Below, piece after piece: positions 55,861 to 62,869 of a stretch of 64,000 nucleotides of DNA. Numbering within the stretch: the first letter of the stretch is position 1; every line of letters starts with the position of its first letter. Source of the stretch: Thermocrispum municipale DSM 44069 (GTDB lineage Bacteria > Actinomycetota > Actinomycetes > Mycobacteriales > Pseudonocardiaceae); the NCBI RefSeq assembly GCF_000427825.1, contig NZ_ATYT01000005.1, positions 248,001 through 312,000 of the forward strand, written 5' to 3'. The translations under genes were made by a program, and so were the position numbers. A model generated the notes under the pieces. That model made no database searches. It saw only the letters and a list, made by a program, of their open reading frames with translations, and was not told the origin of the DNA.

Positions 55861-56469
55861 TTGCCCAGTCAGATGACCGAGGCGGAACGCATCGAGCTCG
55901 CCGAGCGATTCGAGCGGGACGCGTTACCGCTGTTGGACCAGTTGTACTCGGCCGCGTTGCGGATGACCGGCAATCCGGCCGACGCCGAAGACCTGGTGCA
56001 GGAAACGTATCTGAAGGCCTACAACGCCTTTGCCTCGTTCGCCGAAGGCACGAACCTCAAAGCGTGGCTGTACCGGATCCTGACCAACACCTACATCAAC
56101 TCCTACCGCAAGAAGCAGCGGCAACCGATGCAGCAGCCGACCGAGGACATCACGGACTGGCAGCTGGCACAGGCGGAGAGCCACACGTCGCGCGGTCTGC
56201 GGTCGGCCGAGATGGAGGCGCTCGACCAGCTGCCGGACTCCGACGTCAAAGAGGCTCTGCAGCGCCTGCCGGAAGAATTCCGCCTGGCCGTGTACCTGGC
56301 CGACGTCGAAGGCTTTGCGTACAAGGAGATAGCCGAGATCATGGGTACGCCGATCGGTACCGTGATGTCCCGGCTGCATCGGGGGCGCGGGCAGCTGCGT
56401 GAGCTGCTGGCCGACGTGGCTCGCGAGAGGGGCTTCATCAAGCAGGGGGTGGAGGTGGCGAAGCGATGA
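55861..56469 (+). CDS. sigR: Thiol-stress ECF sigma factor SigR/SigH, with a likely extended isoform
   Basis: 202 residues from TTG 55861, which has AAGGA five bases upstream. Sigma region 2 carries [40 protein letters not shown]; region 4 has [39 protein letters not shown]. Overlap with the zinc anti-sigma gene confirms the SigR group, which turns on thioredoxin, mycothiol and protein-quality genes under disulfide stress. The frame is open upstream to GTG 55681, at the start point of the GGAAT-N18-GTT promoter; initiation there would add 60 residues. That mirrors the long, unstable SigR-prime isoform described in Streptomyces. A housekeeping-like TATCCT at 55760 could give the short form. 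Confidence 0.95.
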   Translation: MPSQMTEAERIELAERFERDALPLLDQLYSAALRMTGNPADAEDLVQETYLKAYNAFASFAEGTNLKAWLYRILTNTYINSYRKKQRQPMQQPTEDITDWQLAQAESHTSRGLRSAEMEALDQLPDSDVKEALQRLPEEFRLAVYLADVEGFAYKEIAEIMGTPIGTVMSRLHRGRGQLRELLADVARERGFIKQGVEVAKR

Positions 56470-56783
56470 ATGACGAATGCGCTGACGCCCGTACCGACTG
56501 CTCCGACGTGCTTGCCGAGGTCTACCTGCTGCTGGACCACGAATGCCAGGAGGAGCACGCCGCCGAGCTGCGCCGGCACCTCGACGGTTGCCCGGACTGT
56601 TTGGAGCAGTACGGCATTTCCGAGGGGCTCAAGCAGCTGTTGGCCCGCAAGTGCGGCGGCGACCACGCCCCGGAGGATCTCAAGGAGCGACTACGCGCGA
56701 AGATCCGCGAGTCGTATCTCCAAGCCGAGAAGGGTGAGCGCACTACGGGCGACGAGGCCACCGTCGAGGTGCGTGAGGACTAG
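56466..56783 (+). CDS. rsrA: Zinc-containing redox anti-sigma factor RsrA/RshA
   Basis: 105 residues. The ZAS motif HLDGCPDC gives His38, Cys42 and Cys45; an earlier cysteine (Cys12) completes the redox zinc site as in RsrA. The pattern [22 protein letters not shown] matches the helix that binds the sigma factor. Oxidation forms disulfides, releases zinc and frees SigR. Extra cysteines at 5, 27 and 63 are present. ATG 56466 overlaps the sigma gene by 4 bases. Confidence 0.94.
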   Translation: MNDECADARTDCSDVLAEVYLLLDHECQEEHAAELRRHLDGCPDCLEQYGISEGLKQLLARKCGGDHAPEDLKERLRAKIRESYLQAEKGERTTGDEATVEVRED

Positions 56784-56788
56784 CTCAC

Positions 56789-56863
56789 TCAGGCGTTCGG
56801 CTTCTTGCCGTGGTTGGCGCTCTTCTTCTTGCGGTCACGACGCTTACGAGCTCGCTTCGACAT
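56789..56863 (-). CDS. 50S ribosomal protein bL37 (24 aa)
   Basis: The minus strand from ATG 56863 encodes 24 residues, MSKRARKRRDRKKKSANHG then KKPNA, ending in TGA. GAGGAG lies 7-8 bases upstream. The sequence is nearly the same as the tiny actinobacterial ribosomal protein bL37 found in the mycobacterial large subunit (basic, ending NHGKxPNA). It is easily missed by gene callers. It lies between the convergent rsrA and the divergent pdtaS, as expected from the mycobacterial order. Confidence 0.93.
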   Translation of the reverse strand: MSKRARKRRDRKKKSANHGKKPNA

Positions 56864-56934
56864 GCGTTTTCTCCTCGTGTGAACGGACGACTTAGTCTGA
56901 CACGGGGCGTGAAGCGTCGAGTCAGGGGAGTGCC

Positions 56935-58425
56935 GTGAGTACGCTTGCCGAGCTGTTGGCCGAACACACCGGCATGTCCGGGGAGGCCGCCGACCACCTG
57001 CAGATGGTGGTCGCGGAATGGCAGCTGCTCGCGGACCTGTCGTTCGCCGACTTCTTGATGTGGGTCCCGATCGAGGACAGCGACTCGCACTTCGCCTGCG
57101 TGGCGCAGGCGCGCCCGACCACCGGCGCCACCGCGCACCCCGAGGACGTCGTGGGCAGCAGGGTCGAGGAACGCCAGCATCCCCAGCTGGCTGCGGCCCT
57201 GCGGTCCGGGCGGATCATGCGTGACGAGGAGCCCAGGCTGTCCGACGGCGACATCCTGATGCGCCGGGAAGCGATTCCGGTGCGGTTCCGGGACCAGGTC
57301 ATCGCGGTGCTGAGCCGGGAGTCGAACCTGAGCGTGCCCCGGGTGCCGAGTTCGTTGGAGATCGCCTACCTCGCGGGCGCCTCCGATCTGTGTCAGATGG
57401 TGGCGGACGGGACGTTCCCGCACGAGGGCTCGCAGACCGACGTGCACAGCAGTCCGCGGGTGGGTGACGGGTTCATCCGGCTCGACCCGTCCGGCACTGT
57501 GGTGTTCGCCAGCCCCAACGGCTCGTCCGCGTACCACCGCATGGGGCACAAATCCGAACTGGTCGGGACGCGGTTGGCTCCGCTGACTCGCTCCCTGATC
57601 GCGGATCCGTTCGACGCCACGGAGGTCTCGCACCGGATCCTGGAGGCGTTGGAGGGCCGTCCGGGCACCCGCGTCGAGGCGGAGTCCCGGCGTGGCGCGG
57701 TGGTGCTGTTCCGTGCGCTTCCGTTGCGTCCGGGAGGCAATCCGGCGGGCGCCTTGGTCCTGGTACGGGACGTCACCGAGGTGAAGCGGCGCGACCGGGC
57801 GCTGATGAGCAAGGACGCGACGATCCGGGAGATCCATCACCGGGTGAAGAACAACTTGCAGACGGTGGCCGCGCTGCTCCGGCTGCAATCGCGCCGCACG
57901 CAGAGCGATCAGGCCAGGCGCGCGTTGGAGGACTCGGTGCGCCGGGTCTCGTCGATCGCCATGGTGCACGAGACGCTGTCCATGTCGCTGGACGAGCGGG
58001 TCGACCTGGACCAGTTGCTGGATCGCGTGTTGCCGATGTTGTCGGAGGTCACCACGGCCACCGAGTCCCCGGTCGAGCTGGTACGCGAGGGTTCGTTCGG
58101 CGTGGTCGCCGCCGACCTGGCGACCCCGCTGGTGATGGTGCTGGCCGAGTTGGTGCAGAACGCCGCCGAGCATGCGTTCGAGCGGGGGAGGGCGGGCAAA
58201 GTCATCGTGCGCGCGGCCCGGTCGGCGCGCTGGCTGGACGTGTCGATCATCGACGAGGGTCGCGGCCTGCCCGCGGGCTTCTCACTCGAGCAAGCCGAGG
58301 GGCTGGGGCTGCAGATCGTCCGGACACTGGTCGAATCCGAGCTGCGCGGCTCGCTGGGGCTGCGGGATCACGAACCGTCCGGAACGACGGCGGAACTGCG
58401 TATCCCGCTGACGCGGCGCGGCTGA
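56935..58425 (+). CDS. pdtaS: Sensor histidine kinase PdtaS
   Basis: 496 residues, cytosolic. An N-terminal GAF domain (about 1-150), a PAS domain (about 165-280), then a HisKA_2 box IREIHHRVKNNLQTVAALLRLQSRR with the phosphorylated His near residue 302, and a HATPase with LAELVQNAAEHAFE, DEGRGLP and GLQIVRTLVESEL. PdtaS signals to the antiterminator PdtaR (an ANTAR RNA-binding regulator) encoded elsewhere. GTG 56935 follows CAGGGGAG. Divergent from bL37. Confidence 0.96.
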   Translation: MSTLAELLAEHTGMSGEAADHLQMVVAEWQLLADLSFADFLMWVPIEDSDSHFACVAQARPTTGATAHPEDVVGSRVEERQHPQLAAALRSGRIMRDEEPRLSDGDILMRREAIPVRFRDQVIAVLSRESNLSVPRVPSSLEIAYLAGASDLCQMVADGTFPHEGSQTDVHSSPRVGDGFIRLDPSGTVVFASPNGSSAYHRMGHKSELVGTRLAPLTRSLIADPFDATEVSHRILEALEGRPGTRVEAESRRGAVVLFRALPLRPGGNPAGALVLVRDVTEVKRRDRALMSKDATIREIHHRVKNNLQTVAALLRLQSRRTQSDQARRALEDSVRRVSSIAMVHETLSMSLDERVDLDQLLDRVLPMLSEVTTATESPVELVREGSFGVVAADLATPLVMVLAELVQNAAEHAFERGRAGKVIVRAARSARWLDVSIIDEGRGLPAGFSLEQAEGLGLQIVRTLVESELRGSLGLRDHEPSGTTAELRIPLTRRG

Positions 58426-58496
58426 CAGCCCTGGAGACGCGGAAACGAACGCTTCCGGGATCGGCGCGCAGAGGGCGGCCGAAAGATCGTACGGAC

Positions 58497-58537
58497 ACGC
58501 GAAAGAGCCGGCACGAGCGGTGCCGGCTCTTTCGCGT
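58497..58537. terminator. Strong bidirectional terminator between pdtaS and whiB1
   Basis: A perfect 18 bp stem (58497-58514 with 58520-58537) and a GAGCG loop. The core is GAAAGAGCCGGCAC and its complement, with A- and T-rich flanks useful on both strands. It separates convergent pdtaS and whiB1. Confidence 0.93.
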
Positions 58538-58567
58538 TGTGCGGGAGGCTTGTCTGAAGCCTGTTGC

Positions 58568-58819
58568 TCAGAAGCTCGTGCTGCCGATACGAGCCCGACG
58601 GCGCTTGAGCGCACGCCGTTCTTCCTCGCTCATGCCGCCCCAGACGCCGGCGTCCTGACCCGTGGCCAGAGCCCAAGCCAGGCAGTCGGACGCGACGGGG
58701 CAACGGTGGCACACGGCCTTGGCCTCGGCCACCTGCGTGAGCGCAGGACCGCTGGTCCCAACGGGGAAGAACAGCTCAGGATCCTCGTCTCGGCAGGCCG
58801 CGCGGTGGCGCCAGTCCAT
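58568..58819 (-). CDS. whiB1: WhiB1 iron-sulfur, NO-responsive regulator
   Basis: 83 residues, the WhiB1 length. Cluster cysteines at 9, 37, 40 and 46 (C-X27-C-X2-C-X5-C). MDWRHRAACRDEDPELFFPVG and GVWGGMSEEERRALKRR match WhiB1 very closely. In mycobacteria WhiB1 is essential, its cluster reacts with nitric oxide, and it binds the primary sigma factor. GGAG precedes ATG 58819. Two CRP-like sites lie upstream. Confidence 0.96.
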   Translation of the reverse strand: MDWRHRAACRDEDPELFFPVGTSGPALTQVAEAKAVCHRCPVASDCLAWALATGQDAGVWGGMSEEERRALKRRRARIGSTSF

Positions 58820-58895
58820 GATGATGTGCTCCTTCGTGGCGACGCGGGACAGCCGCGCCACGGTCGTCTCTGATGGCGGTCGTATTTTGGGTGCT

Positions 58896-58961
58896 TGTGA
58901 ATGCTTTCACGAACCGCAGAGTTGGGCAAGGGTTTTCTCACCAGCGGTGAGCGAACTCACC
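58896..58961 (-). promoter_or_regulatory. Two CRP-like sites upstream of whiB1
   Basis: TGTGA-N6-TCACG at 58896-58911 matches the TGTGA-N6-TCACA binding pattern of the cAMP receptor protein at nine of ten positions. GGTGA-N6-TCACC at 58946-58961 is a perfect dyad with the same spacing; it overlaps another dyad, CTCACC/GGTGAG, at 58937-58951. Centres are about 84 and 134 bases upstream of the whiB1 start. Confidence 0.6.
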
Positions 58962-58990
58962 TGTGATCCAATCCCGCCTGACCTGCGGTT

Positions 58991-59008
58991 TCTCCCCTGG
59001 CGGGGAGA
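58991..59008. other. Small perfect hairpin upstream of whiB1
   Basis: TCTCCCC (58991-58997) pairs with GGGGAGA (59002-59008) around TGGC. It lies between the end of the lipid kinase gene and the CRP-like sites. It could terminate the kinase transcript, but no tail of U follows on the minus strand. Confidence 0.4.
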
Positions 59009-59133
59009 CGAGGCCGGGAAAACGGTGCGGCGAGCGGAGCTAGTTTTGCGACGAGTGGTAGACATCGGTTCGGCGAACCGATCACTCGACGGCGCTCTGC
59101 CCGACGTTTTCGTGCGATGACCGTGCGAGGTCC

Positions 59134-60051
59134 TCACACCACAACTGTCAAGGCTTTCGGGACGCTGACGAACTCCACGTCCGTGCGCTCACCGACCAGA
59201 TCCCCGTCAACCTGCAAGTTTACTGGTTTCTCTGCATAGATGCGTACTTTCGTGACGTCGTCGACACGGATGAGATGACGCCCACGTTGGCGTCCCTTCC
59301 CGTTCAGTGCTTGGCGTAGGTGGTGTAGTACCCCGAACAGGCCGAGCTTACGCAACGCGAACACACCCAGACCGGTGTCGAAAGAGCACTCCGGGTTCAG
59401 GCGGATGGGGAGTTTGCCCAGGTAGGACCACGGATCGGTGTTGGAAACGAAAGCCGTGCGAACCGTCTGCGGTTCGCTGCCGGGCAGCTCGAGCTTGAGT
59501 GTGTGCCTGCCGTGCGGCGGATGCAGGTAGACCGCGGTTGCCACGCGCGCGTAGAGCGCGGGACTGGTCTCCTTGCCCCGCTTGCCCTCCACTCCCTCGA
59601 CGACGTCGGCGTCCCAGCCCATGCCGGCGCTGAAGGTGAACCAGCGGGAGTTGGCCTTGCCGAGGCCGACGGTGCGCCGCCTGCCTGCGATCAGGGCGTC
59701 GAGCAATACGTGGGTGGCCTCGACCGGATCGCGGGGATAACCGACCGCACGCGCGAAGACATTGGCGGAGCCACCGGGGACCACGGCGAACAACGGCGCC
59801 GCGTCCGGGCCGTGGGAGCCGCCGCTGAGCAGCCCGTTGACCACCTCGTTCACCGTGCCGTCGCCACCATGGGCGACGACCAGCCCGGCACCGTCGGCAG
59901 CCGCAGCGGCGGCGATGGCCGCAGCATGCCCGCGATGGGTCGTCTCGACGACCTCGAGCTTGACCTCGCTGGCCAGCGCGTGCGCGAGCACGTCGCGGCC
60001 TCCTGCCGTCGTCGCGGTCGCCTGCGGATTCACAACCAGGACAGCGCGCAT
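59134..60051 (-). CDS. Diacylglycerol kinase-family lipid kinase
   Basis: 305 residues. The catalytic domain begins MRAVLVVNPQATATTAGGRD, with the nucleotide loop VVAHGGDGTVNEVVNGL (about residues 58-74) and AVVPGGSANVFARAVGYP. The C-terminal beta-sandwich has TAFVSNTDPWSYLGKLPIRLNP and the ending VNLQVDGDLVGERTDVEF, as in YegS/DgkB-type kinases. Substrate may be diacylglycerol or another lipid alcohol. TAGGCT on the minus strand (60058-60063) is 6 bases before ATG 60051, so the transcript is probably leaderless. Same position as Rv3218 beside whiB1. Confidence 0.92.
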   Translation of the reverse strand: MRAVLVVNPQATATTAGGRDVLAHALASEVKLEVVETTHRGHAAAIAAAAAADGAGLVVAHGGDGTVNEVVNGLLSGGSHGPDAAPLFAVVPGGSANVFARAVGYPRDPVEATHVLLDALIAGRRRTVGLGKANSRWFTFSAGMGWDADVVEGVEGKRGKETSPALYARVATAVYLHPPHGRHTLKLELPGSEPQTVRTAFVSNTDPWSYLGKLPIRLNPECSFDTGLGVFALRKLGLFGVLHHLRQALNGKGRQRGRHLIRVDDVTKVRIYAEKPVNLQVDGDLVGERTDVEFVSVPKALTVVV

Positions 60052-60586
60052 GACGGCAGCCTACGGCGCCACAGTGGGCGCGCGCCGCATCCGCGAACCG
60101 AGGAGGCAAACACCACAGCACTTCGCGTCTGACGGCGCTCATCACGCCCGGGAACGAGACGTACCGGCGGGCTGCATCCGTAGGGCATAGACCCGCCGCT
60201 GACGGTACGCGGGTCACCCGGGCACCGACGAAGTCGAGAGTTCGCGAGCTACTCGGTCGCCAACGGCTCCTTTCCGAGGCGGGCCCGGCGCGAGACCGTC
60301 CGCCTCATCGTCGTGCGGCTCCTGTCCCTGACGGGCTGCACCCGGCCGACCGCCGACCCGTCAGTGGCTGACGACCGCTGGACGACTTCGGAGCACTGCG
60401 GTGCGGTCACCAGCCGTGCCGACGGTAGGAGTGATCCCGCCGACACTGATCCGATCATGACGTCTCGGCCGCGGTGAGGAAACGGCCGAGTGGGTGGCAT
60501 ACCATCGGTGACGCTTACGCAGAGTGTCATGCGAGTGTGCCGAGCGGGTGGTTCTCCCGGGCACGTGCTCGCCGGGAAAGGGGCCC
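60052..60586 (+). other. 535-base stretch without a recognisable gene
   Basis: No open frame here shows family motifs or consistent actinomycete codon use; several frames are open only because of GC content. It holds the -10 of the lipid kinase at its left end and must contain the promoter for the membrane protein at 60587. No strong terminator or repeat was seen. Confidence 0.5.
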
Positions 60587-60997
60587 ATGGTGCGGCTGGC
60601 CGAGTTGTTCCGACCCGCGCCGCGCGAAGTGCGGGTGGCAGGCGTGATCGCCGTGCTGCCCGGGCTGGCGGCGCTGGTCTTCGCGGTGGTCCTGCTGATC
60701 GCCGCGCTGTCCGGCAACACGACGTTCGGCAGCGACAACGTCTACGGCGAGGCCATCTACTACGCCGTGCTCGGCGGCGGCCTGACGGCCTGCGGGATCG
60801 GCCTGTTTCTCGGCTACTCGTGGGCGCGGTCGCCGGGTGTGGTCATCGCGCTGGTGATGATCGGGGTCGGGTGGTACGCCGCGGGCCCGTCCGGCCGCCT
60901 GGAGCTCGGTGTCCCGGTCGCTCTGCTCGGGCTTGCGCTGCTCGTGCTGTTGTTCCGGGAGCCTGCACGCGCGTGGGCTGCCGAGGATCACGAGTAG
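60587..60997 (+). CDS. Small membrane protein, four predicted helices
   Basis: 136 residues from ATG 60587 with GGGAAAGGGG upstream. Hydrophobic segments: VIAVLPGLAALVFAVVLLIAAL, AIYYAVLGGGLTACGIGLFLGY, SPGVVIALVMIGVGWYAA, and ELGVPVALLGLALLVLLFRE. Between the first two lies GNTTFGSDNVYGE, probably outside the membrane. Tail is short and acidic. I do not recognise a family. The frame upstream of the ATG (from 60524) is a poor match. Confidence 0.75.
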   Translation: MVRLAELFRPAPREVRVAGVIAVLPGLAALVFAVVLLIAALSGNTTFGSDNVYGEAIYYAVLGGGLTACGIGLFLGYSWARSPGVVIALVMIGVGWYAAGPSGRLELGVPVALLGLALLVLLFREPARAWAAEDHE

Positions 60998-61049
60998 GCG
61001 CGTCTTTTGGCGCCCGGAGTGGTCCGTGCCAGGGCGCTGCGCCGGGGTC

Positions 61050-61532
61050 TCAGCCGTCACGCTCGGCGGCCAGCGCCGTGAGCGGCTCGTCGGTGAGCCG
61101 GTAGACCGTCCACTCGTCCATCGGCACCGCGCCCAGCGCTCGGTAGAACTTCGTCGCCGGGTTCCAGTCCAGTACCCACCACTCCAGCCGGGCGTAGCCG
61201 CGCCGTACGCACTCCGCGGCCAGCTCGGCCAGCAGCGCTTTGCCGATCCCCTTCCCACGGAACTCCGGGCGCACGTAGAGGTCCTCCAGATAGATCCCGT
61301 GCACACCACGCCAGGTGGAGAAATTCAGAAACCACAGCGTGAAGCCGACGACCTGCCCCTCCACCTCGGCGACATGGCCGAACAGGGCGGGCTGCTCGGC
61401 GAACAACGCCGCATGCAGCTGCTCGGTGGTCAGGTGACATTCGTGCGGCGCCTTCTCGTAAGCCGCGAGTTCGTGCACCAACTCGACGACGACCGGCACG
61501 TCGTCCGGGGTGGTGGGGCGGATCACGGTCAT
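61050..61532 (-). CDS. GNAT-family N-acetyltransferase
   Basis: 160 residues. MTVIRPTTPDDVPVVVELVHELAAYEKAPH begins the fold; YLEDLYVRPEFRGKGIGKALLAELAAE is the acetyl-CoA loop (R-x-x-G-x-G/A); RLEWWVLDWNPATKFYRALGA follows. The EYEK-like start and WxLDWNxxAxxFYxxLGA ending resemble diamine/thialysine acetyltransferases (SSAT-like). Small-amine acetylation is likely, exact substrate unknown. AGAGGTGAGGAC precedes ATG 61532. Divergent from the DUF4442 gene. Confidence 0.88.
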   Translation of the reverse strand: MTVIRPTTPDDVPVVVELVHELAAYEKAPHECHLTTEQLHAALFAEQPALFGHVAEVEGQVVGFTLWFLNFSTWRGVHGIYLEDLYVRPEFRGKGIGKALLAELAAECVRRGYARLEWWVLDWNPATKFYRALGAVPMDEWTVYRLTDEPLTALAAERDG

Positions 61533-61598
61533 GTCCTCACCTCTTGCGGTCAGCACGTACGGTCGTAAGCTACTCGTGAGTAGCAAGGGAGTGGGCCG

Positions 61599-62066
61599 AT
61601 GGCGCAGACGTTGACGATCTGGCGCAAACTCGCCGGCAAACCCGGCGGGCGGCGCCTGTTCTCGGCCGCGGTGATGGCCCGCGCGCCGTATTTCGCCACC
61701 GTGTTGCCGTCGGTACGGGTGATGGAGCCCGGCCGAGCGGAGGTTACCGCGCCCAAGTGGTTCGGCGTACACAACCACATCGGCACCTTCCACGCCATCG
61801 CCACCTGCAACCTGGCCGAGGTGGCGATGGGCATGCTGGCCGAGGCCACCGTGCCGGCGACCCATCGCTGGCTGCCCAAGGGCATGACCGTGCGCTACGT
61901 AGCCAAGGCCGAGTCCAGCCTGCGCGCGGTGGCGCGGGTGGACGAGCTGCCCGAGTTCGGCCAGGACGGTTTCGAGTTGCCGGTGCCGGTGACCGTGTTC
62001 GGCGACGACGACAAGCCGGTCACCGAGGCCGTCATCACCATCTGGGTCACGCCGAAGAAGCGTTAG
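61599..62066 (+). CDS. DUF4442 hotdog-fold protein
   Basis: 155 residues. The pattern RAPYFATVLPSVRVMEPGRAEVTAPKWFGVHNHIGTFHAIATCNLAEVAMGMLAEATVP fits the DUF4442 branch of hotdog thioesterases, with HNHIGTFHA where the active segment would be. It ends VTVFGDDDKPVTEAVITIWVTPKKR. Acyl-CoA thioesterase activity is inferred from the fold only. AAGGGAG precedes ATG 61599. The last 20 bases overlap the convergent rmlC gene. Confidence 0.87.
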   Translation: MAQTLTIWRKLAGKPGGRRLFSAAVMARAPYFATVLPSVRVMEPGRAEVTAPKWFGVHNHIGTFHAIATCNLAEVAMGMLAEATVPATHRWLPKGMTVRYVAKAESSLRAVARVDELPEFGQDGFELPVPVTVFGDDDKPVTEAVITIWVTPKKR

Positions 62067-62661
62067 CCCGCAGGTGCTCGTACCACTCGGTGCAGGCCTG
62101 GTAGCTGGGCAACAGTCCCTGCTCGCGGGCCTGGGCCACGGTGGGCGCGGAGCGGTCCTTGTCGGACAGGGTGGGTTCGATGTCCGCAGGCCACGGAAGG
62201 TTCAGGTCCTCGTCGAGCGGGCTGACACCGTGTTCCGCGGACGGGTTGTACTCCGCGCTGCAGTAGTAATTGATCACCGTGTGGTCGGTCAGCGCCACGA
62301 ACGCATGACCGAGCCCCTCGGGGATGTAGACCGCGCTGATGTTCTCGCTGCTGAGCTTGACGGTGTCGACCACACCGAACGTCGGCGACCCCACCCGTAG
62401 GTCGACGATCACGTCCAACGCCTCGCCGTGTGCGCAGTAGACGTATTTGGCCTGGCCGGGAGGAGTGTCGGCGAAATGCACGCCGCGAATGACGCCTCGC
62501 CTCGACACGCTGTGGTTGGTCTGGGCCACCCGCAGCGGGTACCCGACGGCCTCGACGAACGCCTTCTGCTGATACGGCGCGACGAACTTCCCGCGCTGGT
62601 CGGGGAAGCTCGGCGGGGTGAACTCGAACACTCCGGGGACGGCAAGTTCGCGTACCTGCAT
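62047..62661 (-). CDS. rmlC: dTDP-4-dehydrorhamnose 3,5-epimerase family protein
   Basis: 204 residues. RELAVPGVFEFTPPSFPDQRGKFVAPYQQ opens the cupin. SVSRRGVIRGVHFADTPPGQAKYVYCAHGEALDVIVDLRVGSPTFG holds the catalytic His and substrate-binding Arg, and AVYIPEGLGHAFVALTDHTVINYYCS the rest. The NHSVSRRGVIRGVHF form resembles epimerases of antibiotic deoxysugar pathways as much as rhamnose RmlC. No rmlA, rmlB or rmlD lies beside it, so its pathway is open. Start ATG 62661 fits the family. Confidence 0.88.
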   Translation of the reverse strand: MQVRELAVPGVFEFTPPSFPDQRGKFVAPYQQKAFVEAVGYPLRVAQTNHSVSRRGVIRGVHFADTPPGQAKYVYCAHGEALDVIVDLRVGSPTFGVVDTVKLSSENISAVYIPEGLGHAFVALTDHTVINYYCSAEYNPSAEHGVSPLDEDLNLPWPADIEPTLSDKDRSAPTVAQAREQGLLPSYQACTEWYEHLRANASSA

Positions 62662-62823
62662 TCCCGCAGCCTGACACACCTGTCACAATGGTCTGCATCC
62701 ACCGTGTCCGGTGGCGCTGCGACGGACCCGAGATGCAGCCCCGGACGGATTTCGCGCCGTACGGCCGACGGTGCCACCGCACCGGGCCACGTGCGTTTGT
62801 CAGGCACAATTGCCCTTTTCCTG

Positions 62824-62841
62824 CGCCGGAGTGCTCCGGCG
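62824..62841. promoter_or_regulatory. 18-bp palindrome upstream of the malic enzyme gene
   Basis: CGCCGGAG (62824-62831) and CTCCGGCG (62834-62841) form a perfect dyad around TG, 28 bases before the malic enzyme ATG at 62870. Its place near the likely promoter suggests an operator; no factor can be named. Confidence 0.45.
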
Positions 62842-62869
62842 TTGTCGTACTGATTGACAGGAATTCGTC

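Noticed and set aside
60249-60530. A small minus-strand gene in the gap before the 136-residue membrane protein
   Set aside because: No ribosome-binding site at good spacing, no motif, and the composition resembles random high-GC open frames.
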